64,000 nt of DNA, from contig NC_058521.1 of the NCBI RefSeq assembly GCF_904849725.1, positions 427,074,676 to 427,138,675 of the forward strand, written 5' to 3'. The notes beneath the pieces were generated by a model. It was not told the DNA's origin and did not search any database. It worked only from the letters and a program-made list of their open reading frames with translations. Shown one piece after another: positions 1 to 9,007 of the stretch (position 1 is the stretch's first letter; every line of letters starts with the position of its first letter). A program made the translations under genes and the position numbers. Source of the DNA: Hordeum vulgare subsp. vulgare. Its lineage: Eukaryota; Streptophyta; Magnoliopsida; Poales; Poaceae.

Positions 1-445
1 TCCGGACGACTCTAAGTCGCAAACCGGATACGTATTTATTCTTAATGGGGGTGCGGTAAGCTGGTGCAGTTCCAAGCAAAGCGTCGTAGCAGATTCTACA
101 TGTGAAGCGGAGTACATGGCTGCCTCGGAGGCGGCTAAGGAGGGTGTCTGGATGAAGCAGTTCATGACGGATCTTGGAGTGGTGCCAAGCGCAGTGAATC
201 CAATAACCTTGTTCTGTGACAACACGGGTGCCATTGCCTTAGCAAAGGAACCACGGTTTCACAAGAAGACCAGACACATCAAACGACGCTTCAACCTCAT
301 CCGCGACTACGTCGAGGGAGAGGACGTAAATATATGCAAAGTGCACACGGATCTGAATGTAGCAGACCCGCTGACTAAACCTCTTCCACGGCCAAAGCAT
401 GATCAACACCAGAACTGTATGGGTGTTAGATTTATTACAATGTAA
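1..445 (+). CDS. Copia element C: 3' end of pol, RNase H domain (partial, open at left edge)
   Basis: This is the C-terminal end of a Ty1/Copia polyprotein, the RNase H that removes the RNA strand of the RNA-DNA hybrid during reverse transcription. The frame is open from base 2 to the TAA at 443-445, with no stop. Visible RNase H motifs are VADSTCEAEYMA, LFCDNTGAIALA and the C-terminal block HIKRRFNLIRDYV followed by ADPLTKPLP, all typical of BARE/WIS/Angela-type Copia pol. A close copy lies at 40437-40901 (element E). A polypurine tract and an LTR follow directly, so this is the 3' end of an element whose 5' part is outside the window. Identification as Copia RNase H is secure; whether the full pol is intact cannot be seen. 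Confidence 0.93.
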   Translation, partial: PDDSKSQTGYVFILNGGAVSWCSSKQSVVADSTCEAEYMAASEAAKEGVWMKQFMTDLGVVPSAVNPITLFCDNTGAIALAKEPRFHKKTRHIKRRFNLIRDYVEGEDVNICKVHTDLNVADPLTKPLPRPKHDQHQNCMGVRFITM

Positions 446-486
446 TTCACATGATGATGTGAGGGCTAGATTATTGACTCTAGTGC

Positions 487-497
487 AAGTGGGAGAC
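487..497 (+). other. Polypurine tract of Copia C
   Basis: AAGTGGGAGAC lies immediately 5' of the LTR start TGTTGG. The same 11-mer precedes the 3' LTR of element E at 40942-40952. It is the expected primer for plus-strand DNA synthesis. Confidence 0.85.
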
Positions 498-2312
498 TGT
501 TGGAATTATGCCCTAGAGGCAATAATAAATATAGTTATTATTATAATTCCTATATCAAGATAATCGTTTATTATCCATGCTATAATTGTATTGAATGAAG
601 ACTCATTTACATGTGTGGATACATAGACAAAACACTGTCCCTAGCAAGCCTCTAGTTGGCTAGCCAGTTGATCAAAGATAGTCAGTGTCTTCTGATTATG
701 AACAAAGTGTTGTTGCTTGATAACTAGATCACGTCATTAGGAGAATCACGTGATGGACTAGACCCAAACTAATAGACGTAGCATGTTGATCGTGTTATTT
801 TGTTGCTACTGTTTTCTGCGTGTCAAGTATTTATTCCTATGACCATGAGATCATATAACTCACTGACACCGGAGGAATACTTTGTGTGTATCAAACGTCG
901 CAACGTAACTGGGTGACTATAAAGATGCTCTACAGGTATCTCCGAAGGTGTTAGTTGAGTTAGTATGGATCAAGCCTGGGATTTGTCACTTCGTGTGACG
1001 GAGAGGTATCTTAGGGCCCACTCGGTAATACAACATCACACACAAGCCTTGCAAGCAATGTAACTTAGTGTAAGTTGCGGGGTCTTGTATTACGGAACGA
1101 GTAAAGAGACTTGTCGGTAAACGAGATTGAAATAGGTATGCGGATACTGACGATCGAATCTCGGGCAAGTAACATACCGAAGGACAAAGGGAATGACATA
1201 CGGGATTATATGAATCCTTGGCACTGAGGGTCAAACGATAAGATCTTCGTAGAATATGTAGGATCCAATATGGGCATCCAGGTCCCGCTATTGGATATTG
1301 ACCGAGGAGTCTCTCAGGTCATGTCTACATAGTTCTCGAACCCGCAGGGTCTGCACACTTAAGGTTCGACATTGTTTTATGCGTATTTGAGTTATATGGT
1401 TGGTTACCGAATGTTGTTCGGAGTCCCGGATGAGATCACGGACGTCATGAGGGTTTCCGAAATGGTCCGGAAACGAAGATTGATATATAGGATGACCTCA
1501 TTTGATTACCGGAAGGTTTTCGGAGTTACCGGGAATGTACCGGGAATGACGAATAGGTTCCGGGAGTTCACCGGGGGGGGGGGGGGGGGCAACCCACCCT
1601 GGGGAAGCCCATAGGCCTTGAGGGTGGCACACCAGCCCTTAGTGGGCTGGTGGGACAGCCCAAGAGGGCCCTATGCGCCTGGGAAAGAAAATCAAAGAGA
1701 AAAAAAAGAGGAGGTGGGAAGGGAAGGAAGGACTCCCACCCACCAAACCAAGTCCAACTCGGTTTGGGGGGGGGGGGAACCTCCCCCCTTGGACTCGGCC
1801 GACCCCCTTGGGGCTCCTTGAGCCCCAAGGCAAGGTCCCCTCCCTCCCACCTATATATACGGAGGTTTTAGGGCTGATTTGAGACGACTTTTCCACGGCA
1901 GCCCGACCACATACCTCCACGGTTTTTCCTCTAGATCGTGTTTCTGCGGAGCTCGGGCGGAGCCCTGCTGAGACAAGGTCATCACCAACCTCCGAAGCGC
2001 CGTCACGCTGCCGGAGAACTCTTCTACCTCTCCGTCTCTCTTGCTGGATCAAGAAGGCCGAGATCATCATCGAGCTGTACGTGTGCTGAACGTGGAGGTG
2101 CCGTCCGTTCGGTACTAGATCGTGGGATTGTTCGCGGGGCGGATCGAGGGACGTGAGGACGTTCCACTACATCAACCGCGTTCACTAACGCTTCTGCTGT
2201 ACGATCTACAAGGGTACGTAGATCACTCATCCCCTCTCGTAGATGGACATCACCATGATAGGTCTTCGTGCGCGTAGGAAATTTTTTGTTTGCCATGCGA
2301 CGTTCCCCAACA
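498..2312 (+). mobile_element. 3' LTR of Copia C (BARE/WIS/Angela type), 1815 bp
   Basis: The LTR opens TGTTGGAATTATGCCC and closes GTTCCCCAACA, giving the terminal inverted TGTTGG/CCAACA. Length and ends fit Triticeae BARE/WIS/Angela Copia LTRs, and related copies in this window lie at 24412-26120 (minus), 30476-31835, 40953-41201 and 41202-51118. It has a TATA-like box at 1852-1859 and a run of 17 G at 1573-1589. The right flank interrupts the gag gene of Gypsy B, and TCTAG (2313-2317) is the candidate target duplication. Short ORFs in its GC-rich part are not genes. Confidence 0.9.
1852..1859 (+). promoter_or_regulatory. TATA box of Copia C LTR
   Basis: TATATATA stands in a GC-rich context about 460 bp before the LTR end, at the position where the related minus-strand LTR (near 24866) has the same motif. 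It is the probable core of the U3 promoter. Confidence 0.6.
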
Positions 2313-3453
2313 TCTAGGTGGTCTCTAGAAGCATCGATAAGTCCATTATAGAAGATATCAAGTATCTCGTTCTTCTTAAGAGGGTGATCAGGAAAAGCAT
2401 TCTGTAGCTGGATGAGCCTCCCCCAAGCTTGTGGGAGACTCTCTTCTTTGAGTTGAGCAAAGTTGTATATTTCCTGCAAGGCACTTTGCTTCTTATGGGC
2501 AGGGAAATATTTCTCACAGAAGTAATAGACCATATCCTGGGGACTACTCACACATCCATGAGCAAGAGAAGTGAACCAGGCTTTAGCGTCATCCTTCAGA
2601 GAGAAAGGAAACAGCTTAAGGATATAGTAGTAGGGGATCTTCTCCTCACTAGTGAAGAGGGTGGCTATATCGTGTAGTTTGGTAAGATGGGCTACGACCG
2701 TCTCAGACTCATAACCGTGAAAGGATCAGATTAGACTAGAGAGATTATCTCAGGGTCGACAGAGAATTCATAATCCTCATCGGTGATAAAGATAGGTGAA
2801 GTGGCAAACTTCGGGTCGTATTTCATCCTAGCTTTCAGAGATTTTTCATTCCACTTGGGAAGTAATTTCTCAGCGTCATAGGCATCCTTACACACAAGAA
2901 AATCCTCATCTATCTCTCCCTCCATAACATAACCCTCAGGTATATCAGGCGATTCATATCTAGGAGAGCTAGATCTAGCAGGAGCAAAAGCAGGTTCTAT
3001 CTCCATAGTATCGGCAGTTTCAGAAGCATCACGAGCATTGGTAGTAACTCTAGCAATATGAGCATCAAGGAATACCCCTAGTGGCGTATCAGGCAAAGTA
3101 GTATCTCTAGCAGTACCAAGCATAGCATCATCAGGCAAAATAGCATCTCTAGCATCATCAGGCATAGCAGTATCAAGCATAGCATCTCTAGCAGTATCAA
3201 GCATAGCATCTCTAGCAGTATCAGGCATAACATCTCTAGTAGTATCAGGCATAACATCTCTAGCAGTATCAGGCATAGTAGCATCATAAGCATCATCAAG
3301 CACAAGCGACATATCAGGATTTCTAGCAGGAGGTGGTGTCGCAAACTTACTCATAACTGAAGGTGAATCAAGTGCATAGCTAGATGTCAGTTCCTTACCT
3401 CCCCTCGTAGTTGAGGGCAAGACTTTGGTTCTAGGATCTTTCAGATTCTTCAT
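2313..3453 (-). pseudogene. Gypsy B gag (broken by frameshift, stop and Copia insertion)
   Basis: The capsid-type polyprotein starts with an ATG at 3453, about 50 bp after the primer site. The first part (3453-2731) is low-complexity and holds an 8-residue repeat of the type MPDTARDA. After a stop at 2731-2733 and a single-base frameshift near 2717, the retrotransposon gag domain continues. It includes FPFSLKDDAKAWFTSL, the segment YYFCEKYFPAHKKQSALQ, then LPQAWGRLIQLQNAFPDHPL and ILDIFYNGL. The Copia C insertion ends it at 2313. Retrotrans_gag domains of Triticeae Gypsy elements show these motifs, so identity is good. The gene is non-functional. Confidence 0.85.
3181..3276 (-). repeat. 24-bp in-frame minisatellite in Gypsy B gag
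   Basis: Four near-identical 24-bp units lie back to back, starting at 3181, 3205, 3229 and 3253, with degenerate units extending to about 3117 and 3288. Because 24 is divisible by 3 the array stays in frame and encodes an 8-residue repeat (M-P/L-D-T-A/T-R-D-A/V) on the minus strand. Confidence 0.9.
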
Positions 3454-3504
3454 AGTGATCAGCAGATATAAATCCCAAGTGACTCAGAGAATATAGCTAT
3501 CCTT

Positions 3505-3521
3505 CCCCGGCAACAGCGCCA
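3505..3521 (-). other. Primer-binding site of Gypsy B (tRNA-Asp type)
   Basis: The minus strand reads TGGCGCTGTTGCCGGGG, one mismatch from TGGCGCCGTTGCCGGGG. The latter is complementary to the 3' end of plant tRNA-Asp(GTC) as I recall it. It lies 9 bp inside the LTR end. Confidence 0.8.
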
Positions 3522-3530
3522 GAAAAATGT

Positions 3531-5231
3531 TGATGACGTGCAACTATTCCTGACTTGATGCCTCCACGGAACGACGCCAGAAAAGAGATGCTCCCAGTTG
3601 CTCAACAATTAGCAATTGTCTTGCAATGGCCCACCAGCGTGTGGGATCGCGGCAGTTTTCGAGGGTAGAGTATTCAACCCAAATTTGTTGGTTCGACACG
3701 ATGGGAATGAAAGGATAGTCTCCAGTATTAGAAGTTGAGTCGTCAGCTCAACCACACCTGAAAGATTAGTATCTGCAAGCAGGATATAAGCAGCAAAGTA
3801 GTATGATGGCAACGGTGCTAGGAAAGATCTGTTGATAAGGCAGACTATTCCTAACTGAAGTATCAATGGCGCCAGAAAAGTATTGTAGCAGGTAGTAGCA
3901 GTGTAACGAGTAACAACAGTGGCAAGGAACAACAGTAGTGACAGCAGTAGCAAGTAGCAGCAGTAGCAAGTAAGAGTAGTAGCAACAATAGTGGCAGCAG
4001 CAGCAGGACAAAGCAAGTAAAGTAGCAGCAAGTAACAGTAGTACCAAGAGTAGTAACAAGAGCAGAGCAAAGCAAGTAACAGCAGCAGAGCAAGTAACAA
4101 AGGCAGTGGGACAAACTCGTAGGCAATGGATCGGTGATTTGTCGGATGACATTCATAATGCAACAGTTATAACACGGAGAGATATGTGGCTAGCTCCCGT
4201 TCGTCAATGTGATGTAGGCATGCATTCCGTGTGTAGTCATACGTGCTTAGGGAAAAGAACTTGCATGACATCTATTTTCCATCCCTCCCGTGGCAGCGGG
4301 GTCCAAATGGATACTACGGGATATTAAGGTTCTCCTTTTAATAAAGAACCGGACCAACGCATTAGCACTTGGTGAACACATGAACTCCTCGAACTATGGT
4401 CATCACCGGGAGTTGTTCCGGTTATTGTCACTCCGGGGTTGCCGGATCATAACACATAGTAGGTAACTACAACTTGCAAGATCGGATCTAAAACACACAT
4501 ATATTGGTGACAACATAATAATTTAAGATCTGAAATCATGGCACTCGGGCCCTAGTGACAAGCATTAAGCATGGCAAAGTAGTAGCAACATCAATCTCAG
4601 AACATAGTGGATACTAGGGATCAATCCCCGTCAAAACTAACTCGATTACATGATAGATCTCATCCTACTCATCACCGCCCAGCGAGCCTACGAATAGATT
4701 ACTCACGAACGATGAAGAGCTTCATGGAATTGGAGAGGGAAGAAGGTTGATGATGACGATGGCGATGATCTCCTTGATCCGGAGCCCAAAACGGACTCCA
4801 GATCTGCCCTCCAGGGCAAGAACGGGATGTGGCGGCTCCTCTGGATTGTGAAACGCGATGAAATCTTCTCTCTTGATTTTTTCCGGGCCGAAAGGGAATA
4901 TATAGAGCTGAGTTTGGAGGCGGCGGAGTCTCGTGGGCCCCACAAGCCCTGACGACGCGGCCTGGGGGGGTGGCCGCGGACACAGGGCTTGTGGCCCACT
5001 GGCTCACCCCCTCCGGTGGATCTTTGCGCAGGTATTTTTCATATTTTCCAGAAATATTCTCCGTAAATTTTCAGGACGTTCCGACAACTTGCATTTCTGC
5101 ACAAAAACAACACCATGGCAATTCTGCTGAAAACAGCGTCAGTCCGGGTTAGTTCCATTCAGATCATGCAAATTACAGTCCTAAACAAGGGCAAAAGAGT
5201 TTGGAAAAGTAGAGACGACGGAGACGTATCA
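3531..5231 (-). mobile_element. 5' LTR of Gypsy B, about 1.7 kb
   Basis: On the minus strand the LTR opens TGATACGTCTCCGTCG (from 5231) and ends CGTCATCA (at 3531), just before the primer site. A TATA-like stretch (AATATATA on +, 4897-4904) lies in the expected orientation. The left third is a low-complexity trinucleotide tract. The exact 3' end could shift by a few bases. Confidence 0.75.
3879..4109. repeat. Degenerate AGC/AGT/AAC trinucleotide tract in Gypsy B LTR
   Basis: About 230 bp consist almost only of AGCAGT, AGTAGC and AACAGT-like units. All three minus-strand frames remain open across it, giving meaningless Leu/Cys/Thr-rich ORFs. It is an imperfect microsatellite, not coding. Confidence 0.85.
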
Positions 5232-6697
5232 TTATTTCACTTCACGGTACTATTCTTATGCCTTTTCTCTCTTATTTTGCATGGTTTACATGAAGAGGGA
5301 GAATACCAGCAACTGGAATTGTGGCCTGAAAGTGGAGCAAAATTGAGATACCTATTCTGCGCAACTCCAAACGCGTGAAAATCAACGGAGATTTTTTCCC
5401 AATTTATAAAAAATTCTGGGCGGAAGAAGTGCTGAAGGGGCACCAGGGGGTGCCCACAAGCCTGCACGGCGCGGCTACCCCCTAGGCCGCGCCATGGGGG
5501 CTTGTGGGCAGCCCACTGGCCCACTTGCTCCCCTCTTTTGCTATATGGAGGGTTTCGTCCAGGAAAAAAAAACAGACATGAGCTTTTTCATGATTTCGCC
5601 GCAGCCACGAGGCGGAACTTGAGAAGAACCAATCTAGAGCTCCGGCAGGACGATCGTGTCGGGGAAACTTCCCTCCCGCAGGCGGAAATCGTCACCATCG
5701 TCATCACCAACACTCCTCTCATCGGAGGGGACTCGTCACCATCAACATCTTCATCAGCACCATCTCATCTCCAAACCCTAGTTCATCTATTGTAGCCAAT
5801 CTCCGTCTCGCGACTCCGATTGGTACTTGTAAGGTTGCTAGTAGTGTTGATTACTCTTTGTAGTTGATGCTAGTTGGATTACTTGGTGGAAGAGTTTATG
5901 TTCAGATCTTGATTCTACTCATTACACCTCTAATCATGATTATGATTATGCTTTGTGAGTAGTTACTTTTGTTCCTGAGGACATGGGATAAGTCAGGCTA
6001 ATAATAGTCATGTGAATTTGGTATTCGTTCGGTATTTTGATATGTTGTATGTTGTTTTTCCTCTAGTGGTGTTATGTGAACATCGACTACATAACACTTC
6101 ACCATTATTTAGACCTAGAGGAAGGCATTGGTAAGTAGTAAGTAGATGATGGGTTGCTAGAGTGACAGAAGTTTAAACCCTAGTTTATGCGTTACTTCGT
6201 AAGGGGCTGATTTGGATCCACTAGTTTAATGCTATGTTTAGACTTTGTCTTAATTCTTCTTTCGTAGTTGCGGATGCTTGCGAGAGGGGTTAATCATAAG
6301 TGGGATGCTTGTACAAGTAAGGGCAGTACCCAAGCGCCGGTCCACCCACATATCAAACTATCAAGGTAACGAATGTGAATCATATGAACATGATGAAACT
6401 AGCATGACAGAAATTCCCGTGTGTCCTCGGGAGCGTTTTTCCTCCTATAAGACTTTGTTCAGGCTTGTCCCTTGTTACAAAAGGGATTGGACCACTTTGC
6501 TGCACCGTTGCTACATTTGTTACTTGTTGCTTGCTACGAATCATCTCACCACACAATCACTTGTTACGGACAATTTCAGTGCTTGCAGATTTTTCCTTGA
6601 TGAAAACCAGTTGTGAGATCCTTCCGCTCCTCGTTGGGTTCGACACTCTTACTTATCGAAAGGACTACGATTGACCCCCTATACTTGTGGGTCATCA
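5232..6697 (+). mobile_element. 5' LTR of Gypsy A, lacking its first 56 bp
   Basis: From TTATTTCACTTCACGG onward it matches the complete 3' LTR from 22021 with only small differences, and it ends CTTGTGGGTCATCA. The first 56 bp present at 21965-22020 are missing and replaced by the end of Gypsy B's LTR. A weak TATA-like motif (CTATATGG) lies near 5540. Confidence 0.9.
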
Positions 6698-6708
6698 AGA
6701 CTCTTTTC

Positions 6709-6725
6709 TGGCGTCGTTGCCGGGG
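6709..6725 (+). other. Primer-binding site of Gypsy A (tRNA-Asp type)
   Basis: TGGCGTCGTTGCCGGGG lies 11 bp after the LTR end and differs by one base from the tRNA-Asp complement. Gypsy B and Gypsy G carry the same type of site. Confidence 0.85.
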
Positions 6726-6803
6726 AGTGAAGCGCCTTTGGTAAGTGGAACTTGGTAAGGAAACATTCATATAGTGTGCTGAAATTTGTTGTCACTTGTC
6801 ACT

Positions 6804-8367
6804 ATGGATACTAATCCTTTGAGGGGCTTGTTCGGGGTATCTTCACCTCGAACGGAAGCACAAAGAGTTGCTCCTCAAGTTGCTGCACCTACTGAAAATA
6901 TTTGCTTTGAATTTCTTTCGGGTATGCTTGAGAAACTGCTGGCTAATCCTTTTACATGAGATGGAACATCACATCCAGACTTGCATCTGATCTATGTAGA
7001 TGAGGTTTGTGGTTTATTTAAGCTTGCAGGTGTGCCCGAGGATGAGGTCAAGAAGAAGGTCTTTCCTTTTCTGAAGGATAAGGCGTTGACATGGTATAGG
7101 CTATGTGATGATACTGGATCATGGGACTACAATCGGTTGAAATTGGAATTTCATCAAAAGTTTATCCTATGCATTTAGTACATCGTGATCGGAATTATAT
7201 TTACAATTTTTGGCCTCGTGACAGAGAAACAATCGCTCAAGCTTGGGGGAGGCTTAAATCAATGTTATATTCATGCCCCAATCATGAGCTCTCAAGAGAA
7301 ATTATCATTCAGAACTTCTATGCTCGGCTTTCTCATGGTGATCGCACCATGCTTGACACTTCTTGTACTGGTTCTTTTATGAAGAGAGATATTGACTTCA
7401 AATGGAATTTATTGGAGAGAATTAAACGCAACTCTGAAGATTGGGAGCTGGAGTCAGATATGAATTTCACTTTTGATTGCGTTAAATCCTTTGTTGAGAC
7501 AAATACTTTTTGTGACTTTAGCGCTAAGTATGGACATGACTCTGAGATAGTAGCTTCATTGTGTGAATCCTTTGCTGCTCATATTGATCTCCCCAAAGAG
7601 AAGTGGTTTAAATATCATCCTCCTTTAGAAGTCAATGTAGTCAAACCCACTCCAGTTGAAGAGAAAGTCATTGCCTTTAATGATCCTGTGGTTCCCAATG
7701 CTTACATTGAGAAACCACCTTTCCCTGTTAGGATAAAGGATCATTCCAAAGCTTCAACTGTGATACGTAGAGGCTATATTAGAACACCAACACCCTCTGA
7801 GCAGATTAGAGTTGAACCTAGCATTGCTATTATCAAAGATCTTCTGTCTGAAGAAGTTGAGGGACATAATATTCACTTTTGTGAAGATGCTGCTAGAATT
7901 GGTAAACCTCACGCTAGAGACAAACATAGGACTATTGTTGGCATGCCTATGGTTTCTGTTAAGATAGGAGATCATTGCTATCATGGTTTATGTGACTTGG
8001 GTGCTAGTGTTAGTGCGATACCTCAGTCCTTATACGATGAAGTCAAAGATGAGATTGCACATGTAGAGATAGAACCTATAGATGTCACTATTCAGCTTGC
8101 CAATAGAGATACTATCTGCCCTGTGGGAATTGTTAGGGATGTTGAAGTCTTGTGTGGTAAAACGAAGTATCCTGCTGATTTCCTCGTTCTTGCTACCGCT
8201 CAAGATAGCTTTTGTCACATCATATTTGGCAGACCCTTCCTCAATACTGTCAATGCTCATATTGATTGTGAGAAGCAAACTGTCACTGTTGGCTTTGAAG
8301 GTGTGTCACATGAGTTCAATTTCTCTAAGTTTGGTAGACAACCTCATGAAAAGGAGTTGCCTAGTAA
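6804..8367 (+). pseudogene. Gypsy A gag-protease polyprotein (stop and frameshift)
   Basis: Translation would start at ATG 6804 (MDTNPLRGLFG). A TGA at 6957-6959 interrupts it, after which the same frame continues with LHLIYVDEVCGLFKLAGVP and KDKALTWYRLCDD, typical gag motifs. A frameshift near 7165 moves to the frame that stays open to 8425. That frame holds the remaining gag (AQAWGRLKSMLYSCPNHEL) and, at about 7920-8310, a retroviral-type aspartic protease with the active-site motif CDLGASVSAIP and the flap/C-terminal motif IIFGRPFLNTV. The reading frame should run on into reverse transcriptase but enters an inverted segment at about 8368. Confidence 0.88.
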
Positions 8368-8615
8368 GGATATATCTCTTTTTCATCAGGATAGGCATAC
8401 TTACAAGTATGAGGCAACTGTTTAAGCTCGAACACAGGATCACCCTTTGGTGGGGGTGGATCCCCAAGCAATTCAACAGGCAAGTTATTCTTAAGAATAG
8501 GATATTGTTCTAAGACAACTCTATCTATTTCATCCCTTTCATCCATATGCATATCATTTTCATGCTCAAGCAAGTATTGCTCTAAGGGATCAGTAGGAGG
8601 CAACTGTTTAAATTA
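8368..8615 (-). pseudogene. Inverted Gypsy A segment (protease-RT linker) at the MULE's left flank
   Basis: On the minus strand (8603-8361) the reading is MPPTDPLEQYLLEHEND, then VVLEQYPILKNNLPVELLG, then DPVFELKQLPHTCKYAYPDE. This is the linker that normally precedes the RT segment found at 16792 onward on the + strand (ISEHEEKKLLKTLRKHRAAIGYTLDD). The linker is thus present and readable but flipped relative to the rest of element A. One breakpoint is at the MULE's left end (8615/8616); the other lies near 8365. Confidence 0.8.
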
Positions 8616-8708
8616 GTGCCCCTGGTTCCTTAGTTGTGCTCACTTTTCCCCATGCTCCATACGTTTGCTCACTTTTCCCCTCTTCCTTAGCTGAAACTCT
8701 CACAAATG
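8616..8708 (+). repeat. MULE left terminal inverted repeat (93 bp)
   Basis: It opens GTGCCCCTGGTTCCTTAG and closes CTCTCACAAATG. It matches the reverse complement of 16681-16773 over its full length, with about ten substitutions and no net length change. Confidence 0.92.
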
Positions 8709-9007
8709 CTCATCGCGGCCGTTTGTTGTCTTGACCGTCCATTGACCGTTAATTGCTGACGAGTGGGGCCGAGTCTTCGGCTGACTGTTGCTTGCTGACG
8801 GGTGGGACCGCAAGGAGACACGTATTGGGCAGCTTGTCTGAATCTGAAACATATCTAGACAGGCCGCACTGCACCGCGCCGCGCCGCCTCCTCCGCCGGC
8901 ATCGTGCCGCGTCCACCGTAGTTGTTTCCTCCACCCTATGCCCTATTCCGTTTGTCAGCGACGTCGCGTCTCCGTCAGATATAGCCCACCTCCCCATCTA
9001 GGATTAC

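Larger units (their letters stand above)
2313..5231 (-). mobile_element. Gypsy element B (5' LTR, primer site and gag), interrupted by Copia C
   Basis: Read on the minus strand, the element runs from a 5' LTR (5231-3531) through a tRNA-Asp-type primer site to a gag ORF cut at 2313 by Copia C. The rest of B should lie left of C, outside the window. Its right boundary abuts base 5232, where A's 5' LTR begins 56 bp into the LTR sequence. This suggests B is inserted in A's LTR, with TTATT (5232-5236) as candidate target duplication. Confidence 0.8.

Noticed and set aside
3181..3276. Regular 24-bp repeats considered as a CRISPR array
   Set aside because: Units are contiguous with no spacers, and they encode an in-frame peptide repeat in gag of a plant retrotransposon.
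3609..4163. Three overlapping minus-strand ORFs rich in Leu, Cys and Thr
   Set aside because: All are products of the degenerate trinucleotide repeat inside Gypsy B's LTR; any frame stays open there.
6709..6725. tRNA gene suggested by tRNA-like 17-mers at 3505, 6709 and 43418
   Set aside because: Only the complement of a tRNA 3' end is present, directly inside LTR borders; they are primer-binding sites, not tRNA genes.
8749..9001. Two 82-residue ORFs on opposite strands before the transposase
   Set aside because: They mirror each other over the same GC-rich bases and precede the inferred exon 1; no motif in either.
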